The notes: generated from the sequence alone by a model not told the origin. Shown: positions 8,978 through 18,409, numbered from the stretch's first letter. The stretch: 63,469 nucleotides of DNA from Burkholderiales bacterium RIFCSPLOWO2_12_FULL_61_40 (GCA_001770935.1 MESI01000086.1:1-63469); one strand, 5' to 3'. Numbers and translations: made by a program.

Positions 8978-9988
8978 TTAGCCAGCGACACCCAAGGCAT
9001 GCCCCGCCTGCTGGTCGGCGTGGTAGCTGGAGCGCACCATGGCGCCCACGGCGGCGTGTTTGAAGCCCATTTCGTAGGCGCGGGCCTCGAACATCTTGAA
9101 GGTGTCGGGGTGCACATAACGTTTGACCGTCAGGTGCGAGGTGCTGGGTGCCAGGTACTGGCCGATGGTCAGCATCTCGATGTGGTGGTCGCGCATGTCC
9201 TGCATGACCTGCAGCACCTCTTCGTCGGTTTCGCCCAGGCCCACCATGATGCCGCTCTTGGTGGGCACGCCGGGGTGCTGGGCCTTGAACTTTTTGAGCA
9301 GGTTCAGGGAGAACTGGTAGTCGCTGCCGGGGCGGGCTTCTTTGTACAGGCGCGGGGCGGTTTCCAGGTTGTGGTTCATCACATCCGGTGGCGCGGTCTG
9401 CAAAATCGCCAGCGCCTTGTCGTCGCGGCCGCGGAAGTCGGGCACCAGCACCTCGATCTGGGTGCCGGGCGAGAGGGTGCGAATCTGGCTGATGCAGTCC
9501 ACATAGTGCTGGGCGCCGCCGTCGCGCAGGTCGTCGCGGTCCACGCTGGTGATGACCACGTATTTGAGCTTGAGCGCGGCAATGGTCTGGGCCAGCTTGA
9601 GCGGTTCGTTCACGTCCAGCGGGTCGGGGCGGCCGTGGCCCACGTCGCAAAACGGGCAGCGCCGGGTGCACTTGTCGCCCATGATCATGAAGGTGGCCGT
9701 GCCCTTGCCAAAACACTCGCCGATGTTGGGGCAGCTGGCCTCCTCACACACCGTCACCAGCTTGTTGGCGCGCAGGGTGTCCTTGATTTCGTAAAAACGG
9801 GTGCTGGGTGAACCGGCCTTGACGCGGATCCAGTCGGGTTTTTTCAGCATCTCGCCCTGCACCACCTTGACCGGAATGCGCGACAGCTTGGCGGCGGCTT
9901 TTTGCTTGGCGCTGGGGTCGTAGTTCTCGGTCGTTTGGGCTTCGCGCACCGTGTTGCTGGGGCTGGCGTCGTGGGGGGTGTGGCTCAT
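8978..9988 (-). CDS. lipA: Lipoyl synthase
   Basis: The 336-residue radical SAM enzyme inserts two sulfurs into protein-bound octanoyl groups. Both cysteine sets are visible: the auxiliary cluster [12 protein letters not shown] and the SAM cluster CTRRCPFC. Further family blocks are [26 protein letters not shown] and [10 protein letters not shown]; the C-terminal RSSYHA serine-containing motif is present. The ATG overlaps the lipB stop by 4 bp (ATGA), showing translational coupling. The N-terminal extension of ~40 residues is normal for betaproteobacterial LipA. Confidence 0.97.
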   Translation of the reverse strand: MSHTPHDASPSNTVREAQTTENYDPSAKQKAAAKLSRIPVKVVQGEMLKKPDWIRVKAGSPSTRFYEIKDTLRANKLVTVCEEASCPNIGECFGKGTATFMIMGDKCTRRCPFCDVGHGRPDPLDVNEPLKLAQTIAALKLKYVVITSVDRDDLRDGGAQHYVDCISQIRTLSPGTQIEVLVPDFRGRDDKALAILQTAPPDVMNHNLETAPRLYKEARPGSDYQFSLNLLKKFKAQHPGVPTKSGIMVGLGETDEEVLQVMQDMRDHHIEMLTIGQYLAPSTSHLTVKRYVHPDTFKMFEARAYEMGFKHAAVGAMVRSSYHADQQAGHALGVAG

Positions 9989-10692
9989 GGCGTTAGATAG
10001 GTAGCGAGCTTTTGGCTCAGGATGTCGGCGGCCTCGGCCCAGCCAACGGATACCCCGATTGTAGAAAGGTCCACCGTCTGCAGCCTGACATAGCCGCAGG
10101 GGTTGATGCGCAAGTAGGGCTCCAGGTCCATGTCCACGTTGAGCGCCACGCCGTGGTAGGTGCAGTTGCGGCTGACCTTGAGGCCCAGCGCGCCGATTTT
10201 TCCCAGGCCGGTGAAGTCGGGGGTGGGCTTGGCGTCGGGCCCCAGTTTTTGCGGCCTTTGTTCCAGCGGCGCATGGCCCGTGGGGTCGTCCAGCCGCACA
10301 TAAATGCCGGGCGCGTTCGCCACCCGGTGGCCGGTCACGCCAAAGTAGGCCAGGGTTTTGATCAGCGCTTCTTCGATGCGAAAGACGTATTCCTTGACGA
10401 AATAGCCCGCGCGCTTGAGGTCGATCAGCGGGTAGGCCACCACCTGCCCAGGGCCATGGTAGGTGACCTGGCCGCCCCGGTTGGTCTGCACCACCGGGAT
10501 GTCGCCCGGCATGAAAATATGCTCCGCCTTGCCCGCCAGGCCTTGGGTGTAGACCGGTGGATGCTCACAAATCCATAGCTGGTCACGCACATCCGGTATG
10601 CCGGGAAGGCTTCTTTGGGCCGTGAATTCCTGCATGGCGGCGTAGGTGGGCGCGTAGTCCACGCGGCCGAGGTGATGGATGTCTAGGGTCAT
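9985..10692 (-). CDS. lipB: Octanoyltransferase (lipoyl(octanoyl) transferase)
   Basis: The 235-residue enzyme moves octanoyl groups from acyl carrier protein to lipoyl domains, supplying the substrate for LipA. Motifs seen: [18 protein letters not shown] and [23 protein letters not shown], which contain the catalytic Lys and Cys. The start is ATG 10692, whose A and T overlap the stop of the upstream res gene (4-bp ATGA overlap). No independent promoter region separates it from the defence operon, so lipB may now depend on that operon's transcription and translation. Confidence 0.95.
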   Translation of the reverse strand: MTLDIHHLGRVDYAPTYAAMQEFTAQRSLPGIPDVRDQLWICEHPPVYTQGLAGKAEHIFMPGDIPVVQTNRGGQVTYHGPGQVVAYPLIDLKRAGYFVKEYVFRIEEALIKTLAYFGVTGHRVANAPGIYVRLDDPTGHAPLEQRPQKLGPDAKPTPDFTGLGKIGALGLKVSRNCTYHGVALNVDMDLEPYLRINPCGYVRLQTVDLSTIGVSVGWAEAADILSQKLATYLTP

Positions 10693-13376
10693 GTGAACAG
10701 GGTGTCGAGTTGACCGGACATTCCTACGCCGGCGCGGTCTTTGACAATCTGCCCAAACAGGCAGCGGCCTTCGGTCTTGCGTGCCCATAGTTCACCCACC
10801 TGTCGCTTTTCAATCTCATACGGATCATTCACCAAGTGGGCACCCTTGTATTCGACCACTGCCACACGCCCGTCTACCAATTCCGCCACAAAGTCTGGGA
10901 AGAAGCGACCTCTGGAGGTTGCCAAAGCAAAGCCACAGGGTGCTGTGGTCAGGTTGCGAACCCAGTGCCTGACCTTGGCATGGCTGTCGATCAATTGGGC
11001 GCAGAGAAATTCCTCGCCACCGTCTTTCAAATCCGCCTGCACCGGGAAAAAATGCTTGGGAAATTCGTAGCGCCCCGTGTAGCGCGATCCGGCGGGCACC
11101 GGGTAGCGATTGGCCTCAAACACCAGCGGGCGACTCCAATCGGGAGCAATCTCCCATGCTTCCTCCAGCACCAATTGCCGGAACTGCGTTTTGGCCGCTT
11201 TGTCTTTTAAGTCGCCCACCCGTGCTTCAATGTCTTGCGCCAGTTTGAAGCGAGCCTTGGCCAGTGTCACCAACGGTATGCCTCGCTCGTGGACCAAGTG
11301 GTTGACCACGGCGGAAAAATAATTGGTGCGCTGTCCCAGAGTGAACTCCGGCAGCTTTTGAAACAGCGATTGGTCCAGCCAGCGCACCAAATCGTCTGCG
11401 GTGATGGTGCTGGAGCCATAGTCAAAGGCGATCTGGTTGGCATCTGCGGCGCGCAGCTTGACATGCGAGTCCTTGAGGTAAATCTCAAAGGTGTTGGATT
11501 GTTCCACCACCTGAAACCCGGGCAACTGCACAGCTTCGGGGGTCAGCAAATCCAGCTCCACCGCTTCCAGCACGGCTTCGCGCTCCAGTGGCCAGAGTTG
11601 GCCTTGGTGTGTGCTTCGGTAGCCCAGCGTAGGAATGGGCGCGAAGCGCTCACCGCGTGATGCAGGGGCGTTTTGGGCGGCCACCAGCGCGTTGTGTTGT
11701 GCCACCTTGGCCTGCACTTCGCTCTGTTTCTTGGATCCGCGCACCTGGGCGACGAGTTGCGATTCCACTTCTGGGTTAATGTGCCCGGTCACCACCAGAG
11801 TCTGCTCCCCGCCCACTTGCATGAGTTCAACGCCGGGCGCCGCCAGCAACGCGGGCGGCAATGATGTTGCTATGAAATTGGTAGCTACCTGCGCAGGTAA
11901 TACGGGAGCTGGAGGCTTATTTGAATCAAAACCATCGAACAGCGGCAGGCTAGTCTGCTGTACCACCATGGACGCCACATCCAACGCCTCAAAGCCCATG
12001 TTGTTGATCAACCGGTCAGCCAACTCATGGGCCGCAGTGGAAAACCGTGCCTCACATACATGTGCGTATGCCCGGTTGAGTGCGGCCCGCCCACGTTGGC
12101 TGGCGTAGGGCATGCGCAGTACGCGCCCCAGCAACTGCTCCACCGCCGTGGCGCTGGACAATTTTTGCAGGGAACACAGCACATAGGCAAAGGGGCAGTC
12201 CCAGCCCTCGCGCAAGGCTTGCACCGTGATGACGTAGCGCACCGGGCAATCGCGTGCGGCCAGGTCCAACCCCTCCAACTCGCGGGTGTCGCCCGTGGCC
12301 ACCTTGATGTGCTCTTTGGGGATGTGCAGCTCGTCTTCCAGATGCTTGCGCAGTGCGGCGGGTGGCACTTCGTCATTCTCGTTTTGTGCCTGAAACAGCA
12401 CAATGGGCCGCACATAGCCGTGGCCGTCCGCCTCATCCTTGAGTGCTTCACCTTCCAGCGCCCGCTGTGTCTGTACGGCGGCAAATACCGCCTGCTGCCA
12501 GCCCTGCGGGTGCTCGGCCAGCGCAATCGGCAGCTTGATCATGTTGGTCGCCGCCAGCTCTTGCGCGCTGACGTGGTACAGCACATTGGTTTTGGTCGGT
12601 ATTGGCGTGGCCGTCAACTCCAGAATGGCGCTCGGGTTCAGGCGCTTGAGCGCGGTAAAGCTTTTGTCGGTCTTGGTGTTGTGGGCCTCGTCCACGATGA
12701 CCAGCGGCTCATGCAAGGCCAGCCAGTTGGTCAGGCTCCAGCGCGGCTGTCCGATAAAGCCACGCAACACACCGGTTTTGTCCGCTGCAGCTTCGTCCGC
12801 TGTGACGACGGCATCCGGCAAGTCGTGCAACACCGCCAAGCGTTGCGCATCGCAGCCTTTGAAGTGCCGCTCAAAGCTTTCTGAGAAGCTGTAGACATTG
12901 CGCTTGTCGGTGTCGTCAATGCGAAAGCTCTGAATGGTGGCCACCACCACGACGGCGCGCTGGCCCCAGTCGCGTGGGGCAATGTTGGCCAAGTCTTCTA
13001 GCACGCACACGCGCAGCTCTGCACCATAACTGGCCTCTAGCGCATCGCGGTAGGGGTGACCGGTGGTTTGCAAGGCCTTGAGTGTCTGGCTGCGAATCGT
13101 GTCGCTGGGCACCAGCCACACCGTCACCGGTGCATCGGTGGCGCGCCAGTTCTGCGCCAGCACGCTGACGGCATGCGCCGCCATCAGCGTCTTGCCCCCG
13201 CCGGTGGGAATGCGCAGGCAAATGCAGGGCACCTCGCCAAACGGGTCGGGGTTGTAGGGGCGCCCCACCTGTTCGCCAAAGGCCAAAACCGGGCCTTTGA
13301 GCAGGGCTGAGCGGGCGAATTCACGCAGCGCGTCCAGGGCGGCTTGTTGGTAGGACTTGAGGGCGAGTGTGGTCAT
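10689..13376 (-). CDS. Type III restriction Res-like helicase-nuclease
   Basis: The 895-residue superfamily 2 protein has Walker A PTGGGKT (residues 57-63), DEAH box VIVDEAHN, motif III LTATPIP and a motif VI-like [12 protein letters not shown]. Near the C-terminus [12 protein letters not shown]...VAVVEYKG has the PD...ExK arrangement of a nuclease. Size and order match Res subunits of type III restriction systems or close relatives. It is separated from the upstream AlbA gene by 175 bp containing helically phased repeats, and its stop overlaps lipB. An internal dispersed repeat (copy H) is translated without disrupting the frame. Confidence 0.88.
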   Translation of the reverse strand: MTTLALKSYQQAALDALREFARSALLKGPVLAFGEQVGRPYNPDPFGEVPCICLRIPTGGGKTLMAAHAVSVLAQNWRATDAPVTVWLVPSDTIRSQTLKALQTTGHPYRDALEASYGAELRVCVLEDLANIAPRDWGQRAVVVVATIQSFRIDDTDKRNVYSFSESFERHFKGCDAQRLAVLHDLPDAVVTADEAAADKTGVLRGFIGQPRWSLTNWLALHEPLVIVDEAHNTKTDKSFTALKRLNPSAILELTATPIPTKTNVLYHVSAQELAATNMIKLPIALAEHPQGWQQAVFAAVQTQRALEGEALKDEADGHGYVRPIVLFQAQNENDEVPPAALRKHLEDELHIPKEHIKVATGDTRELEGLDLAARDCPVRYVITVQALREGWDCPFAYVLCSLQKLSSATAVEQLLGRVLRMPYASQRGRAALNRAYAHVCEARFSTAAHELADRLINNMGFEALDVASMVVQQTSLPLFDGFDSNKPPAPVLPAQVATNFIATSLPPALLAAPGVELMQVGGEQTLVVTGHINPEVESQLVAQVRGSKKQSEVQAKVAQHNALVAAQNAPASRGERFAPIPTLGYRSTHQGQLWPLEREAVLEAVELDLLTPEAVQLPGFQVVEQSNTFEIYLKDSHVKLRAADANQIAFDYGSSTITADDLVRWLDQSLFQKLPEFTLGQRTNYFSAVVNHLVHERGIPLVTLAKARFKLAQDIEARVGDLKDKAAKTQFRQLVLEEAWEIAPDWSRPLVFEANRYPVPAGSRYTGRYEFPKHFFPVQADLKDGGEEFLCAQLIDSHAKVRHWVRNLTTAPCGFALATSRGRFFPDFVAELVDGRVAVVEYKGAHLVNDPYEIEKRQVGELWARKTEGRCLFGQIVKDRAGVGMSGQLDTLFT
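11867..11925 (-). repeat. Dispersed ~55-bp repeat, copy H (inside res)
   Basis: The inverted orientation gives TTGCTATGAAATTGGTAGCT, then ACCTGCGCAGGTAATACGGG and AGCTGGAGGCTTATTTGAA. It is read in frame within the Res protein, in the linker after the helicase core. Confidence 0.65.
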
Positions 13377-13389
13377 TGGTGGGGCTGGG

Positions 13390-13424
13390 AAGTGTAGAAA
13401 AGTGCGGTTAAGTGTGGTTAAGTG
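13390..13424 (-). promoter_or_regulatory. Four AAGTG boxes phased at 10 bp upstream of res
   Basis: AAGTG occurs at 13390, 13400, 13410 and 13420, that is, exactly once per helical turn, starting 14 bp upstream of the res start codon. In the gene's sense this is CACTT repeated four times, twice as CACTTAACC. The even phasing suggests a protein-binding array on one DNA face. Confidence 0.5.
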
Positions 13425-13496
13425 CGAATAATTAGCGGTGCGCTAACTTTTCCTAAGTTGTTGATTTGTATTGATGATTTCCATTTGTCACTGCGC

Positions 13497-13550
13497 TTTT
13501 CGGTTAAAAAAGCAGTTTATTAAAAATATTTCTTCGCAGTTAACCGAAAA
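13497..13550. repeat. 11-bp inverted repeat between AlbA gene and res
   Basis: TTTTCGGTTAA (13497-13507) pairs perfectly with TTAACCGAAAA (13540-13550) around a 32-nt A/T-rich loop, one base beyond the stop of the AlbA gene. It could be an attenuator or operator; it lacks a canonical U-run. Confidence 0.5.
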
Positions 13551-13551
13551 A

Positions 13552-15246
13552 TCAGGGTTTCAAAAATTCCCATCGGCCGCCTTTACCCTGCTGCGTTGCG
13601 GCAATTTTTTTGCCGTCCAGTCCGGTCAGGCGAAGAGATGTCAGTAGATTTTTAACCTTGGCCTGCTTTTGCACGGTGGTGAGAGAGTCTGGCAGCTTGT
13701 CAATCAACAGCTCTTTGGCTTCGGCCAGCGAGACCGATTTGAACCGCTTGATGTGCTGCAGGATAAGCGTCTTGTAGTAGTGGTCGTCCAGCCCTTTGTT
13801 GCGGGTGTAGTTGGTGCGCGTGTCCGTGGCGTCTGCAATATAGGCACAGACGAAGAAGTTGGGTTTGCGTCCTTCAATCAGCTTGGCCTTGCGTAAAACA
13901 GCCGCTTGTTCATCGGCAATCGGGTGCTTTTTCTGCACCCGGTCCAGCCAGATCACCTGCTCCAGCGGCAGGTCAGAACGCTCTATGAGCAATCGACTGT
14001 AGTTCTCGTCAATTTGCTGACCATAGATGTTGAACAGCGTCTGTGCCGGAGTCGAGCCCTCGTAATCAGGCAGCGGCAGGTAGCGCTTGCGTTGGCTGCT
14101 CACCATGTCACGGATACCGTAGCCGCCCTTGTCGATCATGCCGATGTTGTTCATGGCCACGGCCAGCCAGGGGTTGCGGTACACACTGGGCGTGCGTTCG
14201 CCGGTGAAGTAGTCCTCGGGCTTTCCGTCTACAAAGCCTCCCAGATTGCTCAAGCGCAGTCGCCCTTTTGTCTCCAGCACCACAATGCGCCCGGCCTGCT
14301 CGTAGTCTTGGTGCGCCAGGCAGTTGTGCAGGCCTTCCAGAATGACCTGCATGTCGTAGCGGGGCAGCTCAATCGCCAGCAACTCGGTGGCGGGGAACAG
14401 TTTGATGTTGGGGTTGCGAATGTGTTGGCCCACCTCGGTCGTGGTCAGTACAAAAGGGGGGCCGAAGTGTTTGGCAATACGCTCGTCGGGCACTTTCCAG
14501 GTGATCTCGGCGGTGCTGTTGGGCAGCAGCCCCACGCTTTGCGGTGTGCCCAGCAAGAGCAGGGCCGTGCGGGTGATGTGCCCGTGCAAAGTGATCTTGG
14601 CCTTGTCCAGAAATTCCTCGGTGCTCCACAACGGTATTTCCACCGCCCAGCGCTCTTGCTGGTGCTTGGCGGCAAATTTTTCACGCGCCTTGGCAATTGC
14701 AGCGGAGTCCAGATCCGCGAGGGTGGCGCGGGGCACCCGTTCTGCGCTCCAGTCCAGGCCCGCAATGAGTTCCGTCAGAATCCCGCGCAGCCGGTCCGGG
14801 CGCAACTCCACCAGGCTGTCGCCGTCGCGTTGCCATGCTTTGTCATGGGCCTGCACGGGCTGTCGGGGCGCGTGGCGTGGTACATGGACCAGCCAGACGA
14901 TGGCTTTGGTGTCGCTGGCCTGCAGCGCTTCAACCCGCAGTCCCACGGACGGCAGGCCGGGTGTTTTGCCCAGAATGCGGTGGAGAATGTTTTCCGGTGT
15001 GTAGTCCGCAAAGTCCTGTATGCCGGTGACTGCCAGCGTTTTGTCTTTTACCCCGATGACGATACAGCCGCCCTCCATATTGGCCAGCGCCGAGACATAA
15101 GAAACCAGGTCGTCGCCCTTGCGGCCGGAAATATTGGACTTCAGGCTGGCCCATTCCTTCCACTCATGGCGTGCGTCTTCTTTGGGAAACCGCGTTTTGA
15201 TGAACGCTTGCAACTCTTGGGCTGTCATGTTGCTAACCATGGTCAC
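13552..15246 (-). CDS. AlbA_2 / GHKL ATP-binding protein (RecG-like, no helicase core)
   Basis: The 564-residue protein begins with an AlbA_2 (Schlafen-AlbA) domain: HEWKEWASLKS, ALANMEGGCIVIGVKD. The middle carries a GHKL-type ATPase region (HNCLAHQDYEQAGRIVVLE, LRLSNLGGF) as in HATPase_c_4 proteins. The C-terminal ~150 residues look helical/winged-helix-like. Automatic pipelines often call such proteins RecG-related, but helicase motifs are absent. ATG 15246 overlaps the mod stop by 4 bp (ATGA), so it is translationally coupled to the methyltransferase and probably part of the same system. Confidence 0.8.
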   Translation of the reverse strand: MTMVSNMTAQELQAFIKTRFPKEDARHEWKEWASLKSNISGRKGDDLVSYVSALANMEGGCIVIGVKDKTLAVTGIQDFADYTPENILHRILGKTPGLPSVGLRVEALQASDTKAIVWLVHVPRHAPRQPVQAHDKAWQRDGDSLVELRPDRLRGILTELIAGLDWSAERVPRATLADLDSAAIAKAREKFAAKHQQERWAVEIPLWSTEEFLDKAKITLHGHITRTALLLLGTPQSVGLLPNSTAEITWKVPDERIAKHFGPPFVLTTTEVGQHIRNPNIKLFPATELLAIELPRYDMQVILEGLHNCLAHQDYEQAGRIVVLETKGRLRLSNLGGFVDGKPEDYFTGERTPSVYRNPWLAVAMNNIGMIDKGGYGIRDMVSSQRKRYLPLPDYEGSTPAQTLFNIYGQQIDENYSRLLIERSDLPLEQVIWLDRVQKKHPIADEQAAVLRKAKLIEGRKPNFFVCAYIADATDTRTNYTRNKGLDDHYYKTLILQHIKRFKSVSLAEAKELLIDKLPDSLTTVQKQAKVKNLLTSLRLTGLDGKKIAATQQGKGGRWEFLKP

Positions 15247-16925
15247 CGCGCCTTCACGTCATAGGGTATGTGTTTGAAGGTCACATTCGCCAGCTTCAAC
15301 CGGGCTGGGCCTAAGCGACAGGCCTCGCCGAAAACCAGCAGTGGGATGGCTGCGCCGTTTTGCGCGGTTGCACCATGCACCTGTGCGTGCAGCGCCAGCA
15401 GTGCGTCCAGTACGGCCAGGGTCAGCACATTGCCGCTGGCCGGGCGCTTGTCGCCCAGGATGCCGTTGAACAGCAGATAGGTCGCGAACTGCGGTGTTTT
15501 TATATGCGAAATAGGGCTCAAGCCCCCGTCTTCCGTGCGCAGGAAGCTATCAAAAGTATAGTGAGTACCAAGGTAAGGCGTGCCGGTTTTGGCCGCCAGC
15601 GGCTCCAGCGCGGTGCCAGTTTCCTGTTGCCAGACAAACGCGGCCAGCGTGGCAAAGCGCACGTCGGGGTGGATGCGGCCTTTGGCGTCAAACACCGGAG
15701 CGCCCAGGCGCATGAAGCGAAAACCGCCGCCGTTCCATGCGCCACCATCGGCAAAGAGCGTATCTGCGCCGCTTGCGGCTGGCCCCCAGCCCACGGCCTT
15801 GCTGATGCCGCCCTGTTCACCGTCCAGCACTTTTTGCAGGCGCGGCAGGCAGTGGGTGGCGGCGTGTTCGCCCATCTCGATACCAATCCAGCGGCGGCCC
15901 ATTTTGTGGGCGACTGCGGCGGTGGTGCCGGAACCGAGGAAGCTGTCGAGGACGAGGTCACCGGGGTTGGTGGCGAGTTCAAGAACGCGCAGGATGAGGC
16001 GTTCAGGCTTGGGTGTGGAGAAGATTCCACCGGCGGATTCGCCTAATAGTTCCTTGGCTTCGCGCGTTGCCTCCCTGTTATCTCCAGCTTCTTCGTAAGG
16101 CCACCAGGTCCAGGGCACAACTGTCTGAGCAGACTCGTGCCAAAACTTCTTTCGCTGGGCCATCCCATTTCCGTCCCGACCAAAGTAGACACGCCCATCG
16201 GCCAGCAACTCCTCGTACTTCTCCCTCGTTGTGCTCCAGCATCTTCCCGCTGGTGGCATCAGGACTCGACCACCCGGAGTGTTTATGGGGTAAGTCAGGT
16301 TCGGGCGAATATTCGGGGCGTGAAATGGAATTGCTAGCCAATCTCCTCGAGGATCGTTGTCGCGATTTGTATAGGTTGCACGTTGTTTGTCTCCGCTGAC
16401 TTGTCGGTTCAATCCCATGTGTGTCGAATTGCGGGCATACAAAAGAACATGGTCGTGGGCCTCGGAGACAACTTTTGCGTCATTTCGTCGTGTCAATGTC
16501 TTTTGCCATTGGAAGGAGGCCACAAAATTCCCCCGCCCAAACACCTCATCCATCAGCACCTTGAGGTAATGCCCCTCGTTGTCGTCAATCGTGACCCAAA
16601 TGCTACCGTCCTCGCGCAGCAGCTCGCGCAAGAGTTGCAGGCGCGGCAGCATCATGCTGAGCCACTGGGCGTGCTCCAGGTTGTCGTCGTAATGTTCGAA
16701 CGCGCTTTTGGTGTTGTAGGGCGGGTCGATGAAGATGCATTTGACCTGCCCCCGGTAAAACGGCAGCAGGGCTTTGAGGGCTTCAAGGTTGTCGCCTTGA
16801 ATCAGCAGGTTGTCGGTACCTGCGTCCGGCTTGCCATGGGCAGATACCTGCTCCAGCAACCGGTAAGGGACTTGGGCGGCCGTGCTAAAGGCGGATGTGC
16901 GGTTGAGCCAGTCAAGGGTGGGCAT
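15243..16925 (-). CDS. Type III-like (beta-class) DNA methyltransferase
   Basis: The 560-residue protein has motif IV DPPYNTKSAFEHYDDN (DPPY at residues 67-70) before motif I DSFLGSGTT (near 330), the beta order of type III Mod enzymes. It would methylate adenine N6 at a site read by the target-recognition region between these motifs (residues ~125-310, bases ~16000-16550). That region is visibly less G+C-rich than the rest, suggesting an exchanged recognition domain. The gene follows the antitoxin by 8 bp and overlaps the AlbA gene by 4 bp. A diverged repeat copy (I) is translated near the C-terminus. Confidence 0.9.
   Translation of the reverse strand: MPTLDWLNRTSAFSTAAQVPYRLLEQVSAHGKPDAGTDNLLIQGDNLEALKALLPFYRGQVKCIFIDPPYNTKSAFEHYDDNLEHAQWLSMMLPRLQLLRELLREDGSIWVTIDDNEGHYLKVLMDEVFGRGNFVASFQWQKTLTRRNDAKVVSEAHDHVLLYARNSTHMGLNRQVSGDKQRATYTNRDNDPRGDWLAIPFHAPNIRPNLTYPINTPGGRVLMPPAGRCWSTTREKYEELLADGRVYFGRDGNGMAQRKKFWHESAQTVVPWTWWPYEEAGDNREATREAKELLGESAGGIFSTPKPERLILRVLELATNPGDLVLDSFLGSGTTAAVAHKMGRRWIGIEMGEHAATHCLPRLQKVLDGEQGGISKAVGWGPAASGADTLFADGGAWNGGGFRFMRLGAPVFDAKGRIHPDVRFATLAAFVWQQETGTALEPLAAKTGTPYLGTHYTFDSFLRTEDGGLSPISHIKTPQFATYLLFNGILGDKRPASGNVLTLAVLDALLALHAQVHGATAQNGAAIPLLVFGEACRLGPARLKLANVTFKHIPYDVKAR
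15509..15565 (+). repeat. Dispersed ~55-bp repeat, copy I (inside mod)
   Basis: The form AAGCCCCCGTCTTCCGTGCG, then CAGGAAGCTATCAAAAGTATAG fits the family core, with several substitutions. It is translated in frame within the methyltransferase. Confidence 0.5.
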
Positions 16926-16933
16926 GCGTAGTC

Positions 16934-18055
16934 TTACTTCGTGGTGAGTTGGTAGCGGTCTTTCAAGCTAGTGAGTGGGCTTGCGTAGCCCACCAGCCCC
17001 AGATGCTGCAGGCACCCCACCACAATGCCGGGGTGAATGTCGATTTCTCGTGCAAAGGCGCGCACACCGCTTGTGGTGAGTGCAATCTGCCCCAGTCGTT
17101 TGCGGTCGGAGGGGCTTACCAGTACATCGGCAGCGAACTGGTTGGCCTCTTTTTCTTCTTTGCTTTCCAAGGCTGCGCCCGAACTGGCGTCATCAAGAAA
17201 CACAGCCCGTTTGGGGTGCTTCAGGATATGCGCCACTTCATGGAAAAAACTGAACCAAAACACATCGCTCCACTTGCCCAGCAGCGAGAGTTGAATGAGC
17301 GGACGATCCCCTAACCAGCGCGCCACGCCGCTGACATGCGTCCCGGAAAGAGGCGGCACAAAGAGCAGGATCACCCCTGCCTCGGCGCAAAGCGCTTTCA
17401 GGCCCATACCAATCTCTGCCGCTGGGCGGGTGCTGAAGGCGCGCATGGAGGCCATGTTGGACAGCAGCTTCTCCGCGCTGTAGGTTGGCAAGTCAGCTGT
17501 TTGCAACACGGTTTGTGCGTCCAGCTCACCTAGCCGCAGCCACGCGGTGATGGCGGCCGTGTTGGTCTGTTTGGCTGGGTTGGCGCGGCGAAAAGCGGCT
17601 TGTACCTTTCCGTACTGATCTTGCCAGCCTTCGGGAGACGCGACACCAAAAAAACGCAATGCTGCGTCTACCAAGGTGGTTTTGAATGCGGGGGTGAGGC
17701 GACCTGAAGGCAGTTTTCCGATGGCTTGAAGTTGTTTGAGTGGCAGGGATTCAAACCACGCCATGCGGTCGGGCATGCGATTGGCATCGCGCTGGCGGGC
17801 CAAAAACTCACGGTATTTGGCCTCACGGGCTAGCCAGAAGTGGGCGGGTGTTCCCAGCACGCGTTCCAGCTCCAAGGCGGTGTCTTCGGTGATCTCTTTG
17901 GTGCCCAAAATCATTTCATTGACCGGGTTTAAGGGGCGACCCATGCGCCGGGCAAGTTCGGCTTGGGTAATGCCAAGCTCTTCAATCAGCTCTGCCAGTG
18001 TGTCGCCCGGTGGCGACACGTCTTTGGGTTGGTAGTTCAGGTTCAGTTCAGTCAT
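16934..18055 (-). CDS. HigA-like antitoxin with C-terminal ImmA/IrrE zincin domain
   Basis: The 373-residue protein starts at ATG 18055. Residues ~10-90 are a HigA-type Xre helix-turn-helix (PGDTLAELIEELGITQAELA, FWLAREAKYREFLA). The C-terminal half has the zincin motif HEVAH followed by EEKEANQFAADVLV, as in ImmA/IrrE peptidases. Fusion proteins of this kind act as antitoxins or as protease-controlled repressors. The start overlaps the toxin stop by 8 bp, and mod follows after 8 bp, so the protein could autoregulate the whole operon. Confidence 0.85.
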   Translation of the reverse strand: MTELNLNYQPKDVSPPGDTLAELIEELGITQAELARRMGRPLNPVNEMILGTKEITEDTALELERVLGTPAHFWLAREAKYREFLARQRDANRMPDRMAWFESLPLKQLQAIGKLPSGRLTPAFKTTLVDAALRFFGVASPEGWQDQYGKVQAAFRRANPAKQTNTAAITAWLRLGELDAQTVLQTADLPTYSAEKLLSNMASMRAFSTRPAAEIGMGLKALCAEAGVILLFVPPLSGTHVSGVARWLGDRPLIQLSLLGKWSDVFWFSFFHEVAHILKHPKRAVFLDDASSGAALESKEEKEANQFAADVLVSPSDRKRLGQIALTTSGVRAFAREIDIHPGIVVGCLQHLGLVGYASPLTSLKDRYQLTTK

Positions 18056-18395
18056 GGTAGTCCACCATCTCAACGATATAAATGCTGTCAATGGCGGACC
18101 AGTCAAGGCCGCCGTCTGGTTTGGTAGGCGGGGGATGCTTTTGCGGCATCACAATCAGCCGCATTCCGCCGTGTAGCCGTGCCGAGAACTGACCGGCGCG
18201 TTTGTTTTTGAGTTCTTCCCAATGACCGGGCAATTTGCGCATGTCCTCCATGGATTGCGCGGCATCCAGATCGTCGAGGCGATTTTTCAGCTTTTTGGAA
18301 TTTTCGGGACCGCAGGTTTTGGTAACTTGCTTAAAGTCTTCAAAAAACACTTTGTCTTTCGCAATGAGAAAGTCAATTTCCAAGTTGTTATCCAC
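18048..18395 (-). CDS. HigB/RelE-type toxin
   Basis: The 115-residue protein starts with GTG at 18395 (VDNNLEIDFLIAKDK). The HigB-like part contains LDAAQSMEDMRKLPGHWEEL, followed by QFSARLHGGMRLIV and a C-terminal IYIVEMVDYHD. These are the features of RelE-superfamily mRNA interferases of the plasmid-maintenance killer group. It is the first gene of the operon. Toxin-before-antitoxin order is typical of higBA. The ribosome site (AAGG directly before GTG) is poor, and the TATAAT hexamer lies only 14 bp upstream, so the mRNA leader would be very short. Confidence 0.8.
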   Translation of the reverse strand: MDNNLEIDFLIAKDKVFFEDFKQVTKTCGPENSKKLKNRLDDLDAAQSMEDMRKLPGHWEELKNKRAGQFSARLHGGMRLIVMPQKHPPPTKPDGGLDWSAIDSIYIVEMVDYHD

Positions 18396-18409
18396 CCTTA
18401 AGATGGATG

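Noticed and set aside
13390..13424. Possible CRISPR-like array
   Set aside because: Units are 10 bp with no spacers; helically phased binding sites fit better. No CRISPR array or cas gene is seen anywhere in the window.
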